A program made the translations under genes and the position numbers. This document shows positions 26,634 to 39,488 of a DNA stretch of 64,000 bases, in pieces (positions within the stretch are counted from its first letter, which is position 1; each line of letters starts with the position of its first letter). Location: the NCBI GenBank assembly GCA_029783825.1, contig JAREIK010002033.1, positions 180,208-244,207 of the forward strand. Reading direction: 5' to 3'. A model generated the notes under the pieces. It worked only from the letters and a program-made list of their open reading frames with translations. It was not told where the DNA came from and did not search any database. Origin of the DNA: Sapria himalayana. Lineage: Eukaryota > Streptophyta > Magnoliopsida > Malpighiales > Rafflesiaceae.

Positions 26634-26930
26634 CACTACAACAAAACAGCAAATTAATGACGCTTTATATCTTGACGCTTTCAGAAAATATCATTATACT
26701 ATTCGTAATTAGACATTTAATGACGCTTTTCTAAAAGCGTCATTATTTGGAAAATGTATTAAGTTTTTATGACACTTACTAGAAGTGTTATTGTTACTAC
26801 AACAAAACTTAAAATTAATCACGCTTTATATTTTGACTCTTTTATAAAACATCATTATTATATTTGTAAGTAGATATTTAATGACACTTATTAGATCTGT
26901 CATTGTTAAGACTAATCGGTTAAGAAAATT
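26634..26930. repeat. Left TIR and subterminal repeats of element N
   Basis: Terminal CACTACAACAAAA, then copies of aatgacgctttt and its complement. A second internal actacaacaaaactt copy at 26798 shows a terminal duplication of about 160 bp. Sequence from 26930 to 28017 is AT-rich apart from a more balanced stretch at 27364-27480, for which I recognise no product. Confidence 0.85.
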
Positions 26931-28017
26931 TCTTACCTCCTTAAAAATTTCCAAGGAATAAGGGGTTGAAAATTAAAAACCTTGTCACTTTTATTAGTGT
27001 CGTGGATGTAAAAAATTTAATTTTGAATTTATTGATTTGTAACTAATTTCTTATTTATTTTTTTTAAATAATTAATAATATTTTTATTTTTACTCTATAA
27101 TAATAATTATCAAATTTTAGTTGAAAATTATTTATTAAAAATAAATAGAAACTTATGATAAAATTTAAAAATATCTAAATATTTTTACATTCAAAATTGA
27201 GTATTTTATTTATAAAATAAGTAATAATATTTAATTTTAAAATTAATTTGTTAATATTCAATTTATCCCTAAGAGAAATAAAAATATAATGTAAATATAA
27301 GGTGATTTAATAAAATTATGTGATTAATTTAATATTATTTTTAACTTAATTTACTATAATGAAGAATCGTCATTAGAAAGACTTGCGCGTCTTCTTCATC
27401 ACGTTCGGTCATTTCCAATAGCTCGGCATCAAGCTCGCGTCTCCGATATCATTGGCCATATTTGCAGCATCCTGTAAGTATCCCCATTAAGTTTCTAATT
27501 GTATATGCTCTTCCAATCATTTAATTTTTATCAAAAAACAGCGCATTGAATCACTAGAATTGACGAGGTTAGCCTATTGGCAATCAGTAGTCGTCAGCAT
27601 ACTTAGGCCATTACATGATCCACTACCACATTTCAACATTGTTTTGGTTATGTTCTTGTTAGTACAACATCAAACAAAACACCATTAACTACCCACTCTT
27701 TACCCATTTCAGTTGTTGACTTATACTCAGTCTTTTCCTTATTTTTCTCTTAAGTTGTGGTAGTTTATTTTGTAAAGTCAGTTGGGGTGTTCTCCCACAT
27801 AGTGGGGTGTTTTTCAATTTATCTTTAATGCCTATTTGAAGGCTGATTGGGTCATGAATGTGACGAATAGAAAAGAGCAAGCTCCATATTTTCTGCTCAC
27901 CAACGGCTCGACAAAATTCTTCTTCCATAATTATCTTGTTTCTCTAAGCATCCAATATCTTGATTCTCTAAGTATTCACGGAACATCTTTATATTATATA
28001 TTGTGATTATTTTTTAG

Positions 28018-28831
28018 GGAATATAGATGAGAGGGTGAGCGATAGGGTTTTGTATGATATTTTAATTCAAGCTAGGAAAATTCTGAAGTTGCACTTTGCT
28101 CATGATAAGGAGAGTGACAAATTCAAAGGATATGCTTTTTCAGAATATGAAACTCGTGAGATTGCAGACTATGCTGTCAAGCTTTTCTCTGGTCTAGTGG
28201 TTATCTATGATCCTACCCTAAAGTTTACGGTGTGTTCATTATTTTCTACAAGCATTTGACTATATATGAATTTATCTCTTCTGCTGGATCCAGTTGTTGT
28301 ACTTCCTGCAGTTTCTCCTACTGCCCATTGGACATGATTTTTCTTATTATGAATTAAACTAGCAAAACTCTTCTTTGTGTAGATTTCTGGGCAATATAAA
28401 CTACAGAATGTCTGTAATGTGATTGTTTCTTCCCCAAATTCATCTGGAATGCCAATGCATTCTCCTTTGCTGCTGAGTGAAAGTGAAAACTCACTTCAAT
28501 CCAAGCGATTGTTTGAGTCATGTAGGGGATCATCCTATTCTTCTCCCTGTTGTTATTCAGGAGGTACTATACTTTTAGAACTTTCATGAGTTGTGATTCC
28601 TTTCTGGGTCTATTTTCTTTAGCATCTCTTGTGCTATATACTTTTTGATTTTATTCAGTGCCAGCCTTCCCTAATAGCATGAACCACCCCAATGCAAATG
28701 GTTCACATTTCTCTTGCATTTCTTATGATTTGGGTCAGAGACTTTCTGGGACGCCACTTGGGTCTAGCGGCCAGTTAAGGTCCAGAAGCTATGATAGGAG
28801 TAGCAGTATACCATACCCATCCTATTGGTAA
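28018..28831 (+). pseudogene. Captured SF3B4-like RRM protein gene fragment (first exon missing)
   Basis: Three exon-like segments with canonical GT-AG borders and one continuous frame: 28018-28229, 28383-28563 and 28659-28831 (stop TAA). Exon 1 encodes most of an RNA-recognition motif: NIDERVSDRVLYDILIQA, then the RNP1-like KGYAFSEYE and EIADYAVKLFSGLV, closely resembling the first RRM of splicing factor SF3B4/SAP49 and its plant RRM relatives. Exons 2-3 encode a Ser/Asn/Pro-rich tail ending RSSSIPYPSYW, which fits the plant relatives. Substitutions such as QARK for QAGR and HFAHD for IPRD suggest relaxed constraint. The upstream exon with the start codon and RNP2 strand is not found between 26634 and 28017, so the gene is 5'-truncated. 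It lies inside element N and was presumably captured from a host locus. Expression as a fusion or antisense source is possible but unproven. Confidence 0.8.
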
Positions 28832-30684
28832 TCTTTAAAAGTTTTTATTTTAAAGCTTAAAATGCATCAAGTAGATGTTTGTCTCTGTGTATAAGAAGCC
28901 TGGTATGTAGCCTGTTTGGAATGTGCTATGAAACTTTATTTATTTGTGTATTTTGTGTAGATTCTGCATTGTTGTTTATTAAGTTTAGTAGCTTCACATA
29001 GTGGATACCTCCTGATTTACTGTTTCTGAAAGCTTCATCATTCCAAGTACCCTTTTCCTTAACATTGTCTCATCTTTCCTATCTTAGCATTTTATTTGAC
29101 AATACCTTGTTTGTTCATGGAAAATTACTATCATGATGAAGTAAAAACTACTAGAATAGTTTTTTTTTCACCCTTTACCCAATCTCCCTTACCAACCTCA
29201 GGGTAGATATAATGACAAATTTTTATACATTAGTGATGGTTTAAACACGTCTAAAAAACTACTAGAATAGTTAGTTTAAAGGAAAAATGTATGCTTTGAT
29301 GATTAAAGTGTAGTGTTAGATGTTTATAATGGAGGGATGATGTAGTGGCCCTTGTTCGTTGTGTATCTCTAGCATAGCTTGATCCAACTTACTAGCTGTC
29401 TAGACTAAATTTGGTTCGAGTCTTATGCTTGACATGGGTCATGTTGGGTCTTGGGGTGGTGCTTGTGAGACTGTGATTTGAGCATACATGATAGCTACAA
29501 AAAATATCATGGGTTGGGTGTGATAAGGGTGGGCATGTGATTTTCCTTCTGACACATGACTTACATTGAACCATGCTTTCTTTAGTGTAACAACTATGCA
29601 ACCATTCCATTGAATTTTGTGAGTGGGTGGAATCCAACATTGGATTTTGTTTGGTTTGGTAAAAAAATTATACAATTCTCCTAAAATTAGTTGTTAAGGT
29701 TAGAACACTAAGCTTAGATAAAATAAAAAGTAAGCTGAAAACTATTTAAGATTTATATAAAAATGTATAATGACTAATTTATAATCTGGATATAAATTAT
29801 AATAATAGTTTTTATATATTCATTATAATATTAATTTATTAATATAATTTATAGAATAATATCCTATTTTATTATATCTTTTCTTTAGATAAAATTAAAT
29901 ATTTTAAAAATAAATATATTTATAACTACATAAATAATAAAAATGTATGATTTTTAAGAATAAAAAAATAGAGATATATTATATATTACATCTCCTAAAA
30001 TAGAGATATAAATAAAAAAAATTTAAAATTGTATATACAATAATTTTTGAGTTGCGATCTATTTGAGTCGAGTTACTAGTTTGTCGACTAAACTAGTTAA
30101 CATTTTTAGTTTTGCTCAAACTCGAATTGATCTTACACGAGTTGAGTTTTGATCGAATTTTAATTGAGTTGAGTCCGAGTAGCTTGTGAGTTGTCTCGTC
30201 TCATTAGCACCTAAAGTTATAACCACAAATTAACTAATTGATTGATAATATTCCAAAATGCAAATCTATTCCATAATGGAACATGATAATATTTTGGGTG
30301 GCTAAAAATATTTTTCTTGATTACTTAAATATTTATAAATGATTTTTTATTCATTGAATATTCTTGAGTGTTAATTTTTTTCTAAGTATCACAATAAGAT
30401 GGTGACTGTCAAATTATTATTTATCCCACAATTTTTATAGAGAAGGTTTTTGGATAGTCATTTAAGACCTTCTTCATGAAAGAAGATATGGATATCATAA
30501 TATCATCAACAGAGGTATCATCTAATTGCCTTATGTTCTATATATGGTAAGAGAAACATTTAATATGTTTTTCATATATTTTAACTATCTTATTTATTCT
30601 TTAATTTTTGATAATGAGAATAGTATTTAATATTAGTTAAATTAAAATATTAAAACTTTTAAATATTGTTTGAAATTAAATCAG
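28832..30684. other. Element N interior without recognisable gene
   Basis: AT-rich sequence between the captured gene and the protease remnant. 28832-29100 may still be 3'-flanking DNA taken with the RRM gene. 29160-29700 has higher G/T content without a domain I recognise, and 30050-30200 is rich in gagttgag/ctcgaatt motifs of a kind common in plant interspersed repeats. No exon with a clear family match was found. Confidence 0.4.
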
Positions 30685-31221
30685 GCACTTGCATACAAAG
30701 ATGGTTGATGCTAAAGAGGCAGAGCGATTTATTTTTGTAAATCCAACCTTGGTTTCCAAAGCTGGACTGGGAGAAGCAAGCAAGAAAAATAGGTCAAGTG
30801 TTATAGCTAATCGATTGATGAATGCAAATAATGCAGATTTTGTTTTTATTCCATATAACCCAAGGTAAGTTATTTAACATAAGTAAGATTATAAGTATGC
30901 ATATTTATCAAATTATAAATGTTTTTTTGTTACACTAATGTTAATTTTGTAGTTGTCATTGGGTATTGGTGGTACTAGACATAATGACTTTGATCACCTA
31001 TTACCTTGATTCCTTGCATCATCAACCTTCAGATGATCATAAAGACATTGTTAATATGTAAGTTTTCCCCTTATGATTATAGAATGAAGCATTTATTGGT
31101 AACAAAATTTTTTTTTCTTAATGCAAGGCTTAAAGAAATCTTCACTTTAAAAAACATACCTCATCAAAAATTTTATGCCATAATTGATAAATCTTTTGCT
31201 TTATATTTTATCCATTACTAA
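30685..31221 (+). pseudogene. Ulp1-like (C48) cysteine protease of element N, truncated
   Basis: Three spliceable segments: 30685-30864, 30953-31057 and 31128-31221, each bounded by AG and/or GT. The first encodes EAERFIFVNPTLVS and DFVFIPYNPS. The second encodes CHWVLVVLDIMTLITYYLDS, containing the catalytic-type His (CHW) and Asp (YYLDSL) of Ulp1/SENP peptidases. The third encodes MLKEIFTLKNIPHQK. Plant CACTA and Mutator-like elements often carry such genes. The segment that should hold the catalytic Cys (typically DCG or similar after a conserved Gln) is not found downstream to 31680, so the enzyme is incomplete at its C terminus. Upstream exons are also not evident. Confidence 0.75.
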
Positions 31222-31689
31222 TAACTCTGTTTTTATTGTTGTTAAATTTGTTTAATCGTATATGTCAATTGTTATATAAATTATTTTTATGATATGTTGT
31301 TATCATTCCTGTTTTTTTTCCAATACTCTATAATATATTTTTTTCTGCAAGTGTAAGTATTTATTTTTCATTTTTTTGTATGCATGTTACCTTATTTGGA
31401 AATTAACTCTCAACTTTGTCAGACTAGCAGGAACCAGTTTTATGTAGATAAGGCACAGTTGGGTTGCATATATCAAAAATTTTGAATTGAATTTAAGAAA
31501 TGAATGTTGAAATTGTGTTATATATTTTTTTTGATTTGTAAGAGGTCCAAGTTTCCCATTGTACTTGAAAACTGTGTTCTTGGTATGGATTGCAAAGAAT
31601 GTTGTTCTTACGTGCATGCAGTATTACAATAACAGGTGACAATATATTTACAATAATTATTAAATTTAAATTTATTTAAATCATAATCT

Positions 31690-31992
31690 TCCTTGACGCT
31701 TTTACTAAGTGTCATAGTATTAAAAAAATTTACGATAGCTACAACATATAATGACTTTTTTTTTGTAGTGTCGTTGAATCATACCTTGATGCTACAATAA
31801 AGCATCATTGTTAATAAAAATGATGCTTTATTTTAGCGTCAAGGTATGATTCAACGACACAGCAAAAAAATGTCATTATATGTATGGACTTTTTATGTCA
31901 TGCTAGCGGATGACGCTAATGATAAGCGACATTATATATATATATATTATGATGCTTTTTAAGCTTCATTGATTATTGTTTTTGTTGTAGTG
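31690..31992. repeat. Right subterminal repeats and TIR of element N
   Basis: Copies of cttgacgctttt and its complement, with the long inverted repeat described separately, end in ATTGTTTTTGTTGTAGTG at 31992. Confidence 0.85.
31744..31884. repeat. Near-perfect ~66-bp inverted repeat (hairpin)
   Basis: Arms at about 31744-31809 and 31819-31884 enclose a 9-base loop (gttaataaa). The inner 42 bp (31768-31809 versus 31819-31860) differ at only two positions by eye. A transcript would fold into a long hairpin made of the element's subterminal gacgct motifs. Confidence 0.88.
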
Positions 31993-31995
31993 ATA

Positions 31996-33299
31996 TATGC
32001 AAAATTTTTTAAAAAAAATTTTTAATAATGAAATTAAAATATTTGTTTTAAAAAATATTAAATAATTAATTCTATAGTTATAATCATTTTAAAGATATTT
32101 TAATAAATAATGAACATACATAAAAATCTCTTCTAGTAAAAAGCTAAAATAATTAATTGTATCATTAAATAAAAAATATTTACAAAAATATTTGAATTAA
32201 CGTATAAACAAGTAATTATTTATATTATTTAAAGTACAGAGAAATATTTATATGATTATATGAAACATTAAAAAAATAATTACTAAAAGATTTGAAAATT
32301 TTGAATTATAAAATAAAATTTCTAATTATTTATAAAATATAAAAGGAAATAAATTAATATTTAAAGATAAATACATAGATATTTTAATTAGATCAAAAAA
32401 AATTGTATGATTAAAAAAAATATCTCCATGTTGTTATTAAAAGAATACTTTAAAGATTTTTTTAGTGTTTAAAAAGAATTATTTAAAATATTACTAATTA
32501 TATTTTTTGTTCTAAAAAAAATTAAATTTGCTTCTAAGTTTAATTGAATTCAAGTTTTATTTTTTGTCCTAATGAAATTCTAATTGATAAATATTAAACA
32601 ATTGAGTAAGATTTTTTTTATTAGCTTTTAATATTTCATTTTTATTAAAATAATAAATATAACTTTTTTAATGATCTTCTCACTTTAAGTAATTTTTTGA
32701 ATTTTATAAATTATAAATTAAATCAAATAATATGAAATTTTGTCTTTAATATTATTTCATATTATATTCATAAAAAATAATATAAATTCTTAAAAATTTA
32801 ACACCATTATATATATATATATATATGAAATACTTTTTTATAATATCATATTATTATTTTTTTATTTATGAAATAATATTATTAATTTATCCACAAACTA
32901 TAAATATTATGAAATGTTAAAATTTTTGTATAGTTATGCATTTATATAATTTATTTATGGTTATATTAAATAATATGTTAATGAAATAATATGAAAATTT
33001 AATTACCAATTATTAGTTTTCATGGATATTAGTAATATTTTTTTTCTTCATTTTTATAGTCATTAATATATTTTTTTATTTCTGAAATTAATTTTATTAA
33101 TTAATAAATTTCATTAAATAATAACCTTAAATTTTGTTATTTATGAAATAATATCATTTATGGTTAAATAAAATTGTTTTTAATTTTTAAAATTTTAATT
33201 AATAAATTTCTATAATTTTATTTTACTTTTTAATTTTTGTCACTTTTTTTTCTATATATTTACATCCATTTTTATCATTTTAGTTTTCTTAAAATATAA
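31996..33299. other. AT-rich interior of element W between nested insertions
   Basis: Very AT-rich, no gene. 32040-32090 matches element X near positions 1-60 on the other strand, and 32100-32800 matches 34260-34700 of element A (caaataatatgaaatttt and related strings). This supports a common element family and shows that N and A both inserted into W. The TAA at 33297-33299 is the left target duplication of A. Confidence 0.7.
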
Positions 33300-34233
33300 C
33301 ACTACAAGAAAATATTGATTTAGCTAGGAAATTTTAGCTAGGAATCAATCCCTAGCTAAATTGCAAGGGATTAGCTAGGGAAAACAAGGATTTTATGATT
33401 TTTCTTTGAAAAAAAAATAGCAACGGATTAGCGATAGAAGATTTTTTGTAAATTCCACAAGATAAGTGGGGAATTTAGCTACGGATTTAGCAACAGATTA
33501 GCGATGAAAAATTTTCTTAAATTCTACTCAAGAAAAGCGGGGATCTTAGAGACGGATAAGCGACCAAAAAATTTTATAAATTTTGCTGAAGAAAAGCGGG
33601 AAACTTAGTAATGGATTTAGCGATGAAATATCTCATGCTAATAAAAGCATGAACTTAGCGATGGATTTAGTGACAAATTTTCCCTAGCTAATAAAATACA
33701 GATTTAGCTTCGGATTAAGCAACAAAATTTTCCTAGCTAATAAAATCCATAAATTAGAGATGGATTTAGCGATGAAATTTCTCTAGCAAATAAAATCCTT
33801 AATTTAGCAACGGATTTAGTGACGGAATTGCCCTAGTAAATATAATTCTTAATTTATCGATGGATTTAGTGATGGAATTTACCTAGCAAATAAAATTAAT
33901 AATTTAGCTACAGAATTAGCGTCATATTTTCCCTAGATAATAAAATTCATAATTTAGCTATGGATTTAGCGATGGATTTTTACTAGCTAATAAAATCAGT
34001 AATTTAGCTACAGTTTTAGCGACGGATTTTTCCTAGCTAATAAAATTCATGATTTATCTACAAATTTAGCAATCAAATTTCCCTAGCTAATAAAATCTGT
34101 AATTTAGTGACGGATTTAGCGACGGATTTTCCCTAGCTAATCAAATCCTTAATTTAGTGATGGATTTAGCGATAGAATTTCCCTAGCTAATAAATTTATA
34201 ATTTAGTGACGGATTTAGTGATTAATTTTCTCT
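33300..34233. repeat. Left TIR and 50-bp subterminal repeats of element A
   Basis: After the terminal CACTACAAGAAAA come palindromic tagctaggaa/ttcctagcta motifs, then at 33600-34233 about twelve tandem copies of a 50-bp unit (ccctagctaataaaatctgt, aatttagtgacggatttagc, gacggatttt). Exact 50-bp spacing is clear from 34081 to 34131. CACTA transposases bind such repeats. Confidence 0.88.
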
Positions 34234-34239
34234 AGCTAA

Positions 34240-37200
34240 TAATTCATTGTATGATAAAATAAAAAATATTTTCAAAAATATCTGAATTGATGAATAAACT
34301 AGTAAAAATTAATATTATTATAAGTAAAAAAAATTCTGATTATAAAAAACTTTTAAAAAAATAAATAATACAAATTTTGAAAATCTTGAAATATAATAAA
34401 AATATAATTTTTTAATAAAATTAAAAGAAAATAAATTAATATTTATAAATTAATACATAGATGTTTGCTCCTACTAAAATTTATACGAATTAAACAATTG
34501 AATAATATTTTTACAATTAGCTTTTAACATTTAGTTTTTATTAAAATAATAAATATAACTTTTTTTTAATTATCTTCTCACTTTAATTAATTTTTGAATT
34601 TAAAAAATTATTAATGATATCAAATAATATGAAATTTTATGCCTTTAAAATTATTTCATATTATTTTCGTAAAAATTAATATGAATTCTTAAAAATTTAT
34701 AACCATAAAATATAAATTTTTATATATTTTTAACATTTAAAGTATTTTTGTAATTATTAGGCGAGTGGCTAGAAGACAAATCATCTTTTTATTTATGTCT
34801 TATTATAAGAAGTTTGTTAATCTTGTAACTATTTGATATTTTTTTTATAAGGCTAAGCCTATTTTTTTAATTATTTATGTATTTATTGTTTAATTAATAT
34901 TATAATAAAAAATCGTAAGGTGTTTGTTTTTCATGTGTACCTTGCTACATCCACATTAAGTTTGTTGAAAAAATTATGATAGTAAATAAAAATAATGAGA
35001 CTTTTTAATTATATATATATATTGCTTATTTAATATTTTAATAATTATAAATATTAATAATTTGCTAATATATACATTAACTTGTCGAGACGTGACAATC
35101 TCTAACAATTGAAGCAAACCTCTCCATTCGGCCATCTATCTCTCGACACCGATGCATCAACATATATTTGAGGTTTATGTTTTAATATGTTATTTGATTT
35201 GAGGTACCATTTTATACATTTATTCTTCATCAACATATAATCAAAAATTAAGTTTATGCATATTGATTCTATTATTAATTGTTTCCGAAATTCTTCTCCT
35301 TTATTCACCATTGTTTGTTTGGATTGCATATATATACTTAATCATATACATACTTCATGCATTTGTTATATAATGCATTGTCATTGTGTGAATTTTGATG
35401 GTGCACAGTAGGTATGCCTAATTAATAAATAATAACTGCTTCAATATACATAGCTATATATTGTATACAAAAATAGTATACATAAATATAAGTGTATTTT
35501 ATATAAGTGTGTTTAAACATAACTATATCTATATAACTATAAAAATAGTATACATAAAATTTTACTATACTTTATAAGTAATTTATAAAAATAGTAAAAA
35601 CTTATAAATAAAAAATGAAAAAACATCTAATATTGGAATTTAAAGTAGTTTAAATCCTATGAAATTTAACTAATCAAATTAAGCATATCACAGCCCCTGA
35701 ATGATAGTGCACTAGGATCATGATAATAAACACTTGTGCAATGCCATCTTTAAATTATTCTGGGTCATTATAAACTCATTATGTACTCATATCAAATAAT
35801 TACTTTTCAATGTTGTCCGAGCCTTATTGTATGATAAATAATTGAGAAGTGAATTCTTCCATCCATTTATATTGGACCATAAAAGAAAGATTTATTATGA
35901 TTCCTACGGCTAGAATGATGCATATTCATTTAATGCTAGCTTAATAGCCACCAGAGGGATGACATTTCATAAATCATATGAGGGGTGATTATATTCATAC
36001 TAGCACCATAATTTGATTACGTTTCTAATTTGAACCAAAGAAAAGTGATTATAAATTTAATTTAAAAAATATATTTAGTCACTTACATGATTTGTATGCC
36101 ACATGATCATTTTTATATATATTATATCTTAAATTTTTAATATTTCTAAATTGTTTGTAGGAATGCAAGTCGACAGGTTAAGAGCCTGCCTAAACCCAAG
36201 CTAAATCCAACACATCAACCTGCATTATGTTCAAATCCCTTGTAAGAGACTAAGTATAGAACTATTCATCATGTATAATGAAAATGATAAATCAAGGTTT
36301 TATTATAGTTTTGGATGGCACAACAAAGAAGCTTGAACAAAAAGACCTTGCTTATGATGTCGCATAAAGGTATTTTATAAGTTATCGAGTTGATCACATA
36401 GCAATTAAAAAAATATCAAAAATAAATTAGTGATCAAGAATAATTATTAGTCTTGCAAAGGAGACAAAAATATCAAAATTATTGAGAGAAAAAAGAACTT
36501 GAAAATAGAGTAGGCTTATAACTCTTAAGTAGCAATTACATGCATAACAAGAAATCCAAATCATTCTAATCTTCAAATAGAAAAAAAAAGTAGGCTTGCA
36601 TCTCTTAAATTACAAAAAATAACAAAAATAATAAATATTATCCATTTATACCACTAAAAAGTAGGAATATTGCATTGAAAAGTATTTTCTTAAATTAGTT
36701 CAATTTTAGAATTTTATTAAATAGATTTTCTTGACAATGAAAGTACTATTCATTTTATTTTATTGCTTCCAAAAATAGCACTAATATTTATCAACTTTGC
36801 AAAACAATTGGAATTCCTCCACAACACTAATAATAATAATAAAACTTAATATTTTCATCCTTTATCTATTTATATATATACATATATATAATGGATAATT
36901 ATGTTTGGAATCCAAAATAAAAAATATATATGATTTGGGTTATATTTTAGTACCTAAATTCGGATACTCATCATTATCCCAATATAATTAAAAAAACATT
37001 ATGCATAAACTCATTTCTGCTTACTCAGTATACAGAAATGAGTTTATGAATATGTTTATGCATACAAAGTATGTATAAACTCCATATGCATATATTTTTA
37101 TTTATGAAAAAAAAGAGTTTCTGCATAAACTCATATGCATACTTGAGTATATGCATACTGTATGATTAAAAGAAGGTAATTATCAGTATAAAAATTTGGA

Positions 37201-37600
37201 AGACCCAAATCATAAATATTTTGGATTTGGGTCCCCAAATGGTATATTAAAAATTAAAAATTGTAATAAAAAATTATTATTTTCATTTTGGGTCCCTTTA
37301 ACAATTTTTGCTATAACTTTATAACTTTTATCCACTTTTGATGCACTAAAGTACATCAACTTTGTTTATCTCACAGAAGTTTTTAATAAATTTAAATTTA
37401 AAATAATAGTTTTAGTATTCAAAAATCAATTTTTAATTCTCATAGGGTTTACCAAAATATACTTCTTCAAAGAACAATGATAAGTTCAAATCTAGGGCTT
37501 ACACTCATTTAATGATGCTACCAACCATCTAACTAGTAAGTTTTTAGAAATCTTGGATTCAAAAAAACTTTATAATGAGAACGCAAGTAGGATTTGATAA
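34240..37600. other. AT-rich spacer in element A, no gene recognised
   Basis: The first 460 bp are homologous to 32100-32800 of W. The rest holds no recognisable domain; open frames are short and lack family motifs. A T-loop-like gttcaaatccc at about 36230 has no tRNA around it. A hairpin lies at 37004-37048. Confidence 0.5.
37004..37048. repeat. Perfect 16-bp inverted repeat
   Basis: cataaactcatttctg (37004-37019) and cagaaatgagtttatg (37033-37048) are exact reverse complements with a 13-base spacer. Further related tatgcataaactcata copies follow to 37160. Followed by A rather than a T run, so it is not a terminator-like signal. Confidence 0.85.
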
Positions 37601-37619
37601 TTTTAAGTGTTAAAATTAT

Positions 37620-39080
37620 GATTATATGTGTAACTATATGTATACCTACATGAAACTATATTTATAATTACATGTATAATAACATGCAACATTATATTTA
37701 ACTATATGTGTATTACTATGTATAAATATTTGTATAGCTATATATAAATATTTTTATTACTATATAACACTCTACAACATTAAATATAACTATATTTATA
37801 ACTTTGTATACATATATATAAATCTATATATTTATTTATAACTTTATATATTTATGTATAACTATTTGTATGAGTATATTTATATATAACTATATGTTGA
37901 AATATATCAAAATATTAATATCTATATATACTATATGTATAATAACATATAACTATAAATAATTGTATCTTATTATATATATAACTATAAAAGCTTTATA
38001 CTTAACTATATTTAAATATATAATTTACATCTTATATTTAATATACATTTGTATATATTAGTATATAAAAATGTATTTTACTTTATCTATACCTATACAT
38101 ATCTTTATGAATAAATATATACAATTATATGAATAAATATATATATCTACATGTATAAATATGAATATAACTATATGTGTAACTATATGTATAACCACAT
38201 GTAACTATATTTATAATTACATGTATTAAAACATAAAACATTATGTTTAATTATATGTGTATAACTATATATAAATATTTGTAAAACTAAATAAACTTTA
38301 TATAATTAAATATAACTATATTTTTAACTATTTATACATATATGTTTACATATATATAAATCTATATATTTGTTTATAACATTGTATATATTTATGCATA
38401 ACTAAATATAATTACTTGTATGAATATATGTATATATATATATATATATATATAACTAAATGTTTAACGATATATAAATCTTTATAACTATATATATTAT
38501 ATGTATAATAACATATAACTATAAATAATTATATCTTACTATATGTATAACTATAAAAACTCTATACATAACTATATTTAAATATATAATTAATAACATG
38601 TATTTAATATACAATTTTATATATTAGTATGAAAAATGTATTTTAGTATATCCATACCTATACATAACTATATGTATAAATATATGAAATTATATGAAAA
38701 AATATATATACATACATGTATAAATATAAGTTTAATTATACGTGTAAATATATGTATAACCACATGTAACTATATTTATAATTATATGTATTAAAACATA
38801 CTACATAAGGTTTAACTAAATGTTTATAATTATATATAAATATTTGTATAACTATAAAAAACTCTATATAAATAAATATAACGTTATTTTTAATTATGTA
38901 TACATATATGTATACATATATGCAAATCTATATAATTGTTTATAACTTTATATACATTTATTTATATTTACTTATAACTATTTGTAGGCATATATCTATA
39001 TATAATTATATGTTTAACTATATGTAACAATTTATAACTACATTTACTATATGTATCCTAATATATAATTATATATGGGA
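37620..39080 (+). repeat. AT-rich tandem array, ~550-bp period (element A)
   Basis: Built from ataactatatgtataac-type words with a longer period marked by ataaccacatgtaactat at 37642 (variant), 38191 and 38757, spacings 549 and 566 bp, about 2.7 copies. A related array occupies 52690-54480 in W. The conserved sequence after both arrays (39130-39290 and 54530-54690) shows they are at homologous positions. Confidence 0.82.
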
Positions 39081-39344
39081 TAATACAATTTTGTTGCACT
39101 AACTTGAAATAAAATGGCTAAAGATATAATATCAACAATATGTAAGCACATAGCATGAGAGTGTCCATTGATAATGCTCATATATGGTATAATACAAATA
39201 AGGGTTGTATTCTCACCTAAACCCAGCCATTGTGCCTCATGCTCAAATATGAACTTATGTATAACAAAAGATATAATATTTGATAGGTTTGTACCAAAGA
39301 AATTTTATTGTCTTTTATATAATTTATCATTCTAACACTGCACT

Positions 39345-39454
39345 CTCTATGTGTCTCTCCCTCCCTCTATAATTATTTCTGTCTTTCTCTTCCTTTTTTC
39401 TTTGTGTCACACTCTATCTCTTGTATTTTTCTTTCTCGCTCTTCTTTCTTGCTT

Positions 39455-39488
<34 letters not shown>

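Larger units (their letters stand above)
26634..31992 (+). mobile_element. CACTA element N, nested in W, with captured host gene
   Basis: Complete 5.36-kb element. The left end is CACTACAACAAAACAG (26634) and the right end is the complement of CACTACAACAAAAACA (ending 31992). The 3-bp flanks are ATA on both sides (26631-26633 and 31993-31995), a canonical CACTA target duplication. Subterminal repeats based on tgacgcttt lie at 26650-26930 and 31690-31990. Inside, in order, are low-complexity DNA, a captured RRM gene fragment (28018-28831) and a truncated Ulp1-like protease gene (30685-31221), both on the plus strand. It has no TNP2 gene and so is non-autonomous, a Pack-CACTA-type element. Confidence 0.9.

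Noticed and set aside
27689..27928. 79-residue minus-strand frame in element N
   Set aside because: No clear domain; both neighbouring genes run on the other strand, so it is not a convincing gene.
35102..35329. 75-residue minus-strand frame
   Set aside because: No recognisable family; it lies in the non-coding spacer of element A and has no homologue in W.
36170..36250. Possible tRNA (gttcaaatccc T-loop-like string)
   Set aside because: No matching acceptor, D-arm or anticodon stem could be paired around it.
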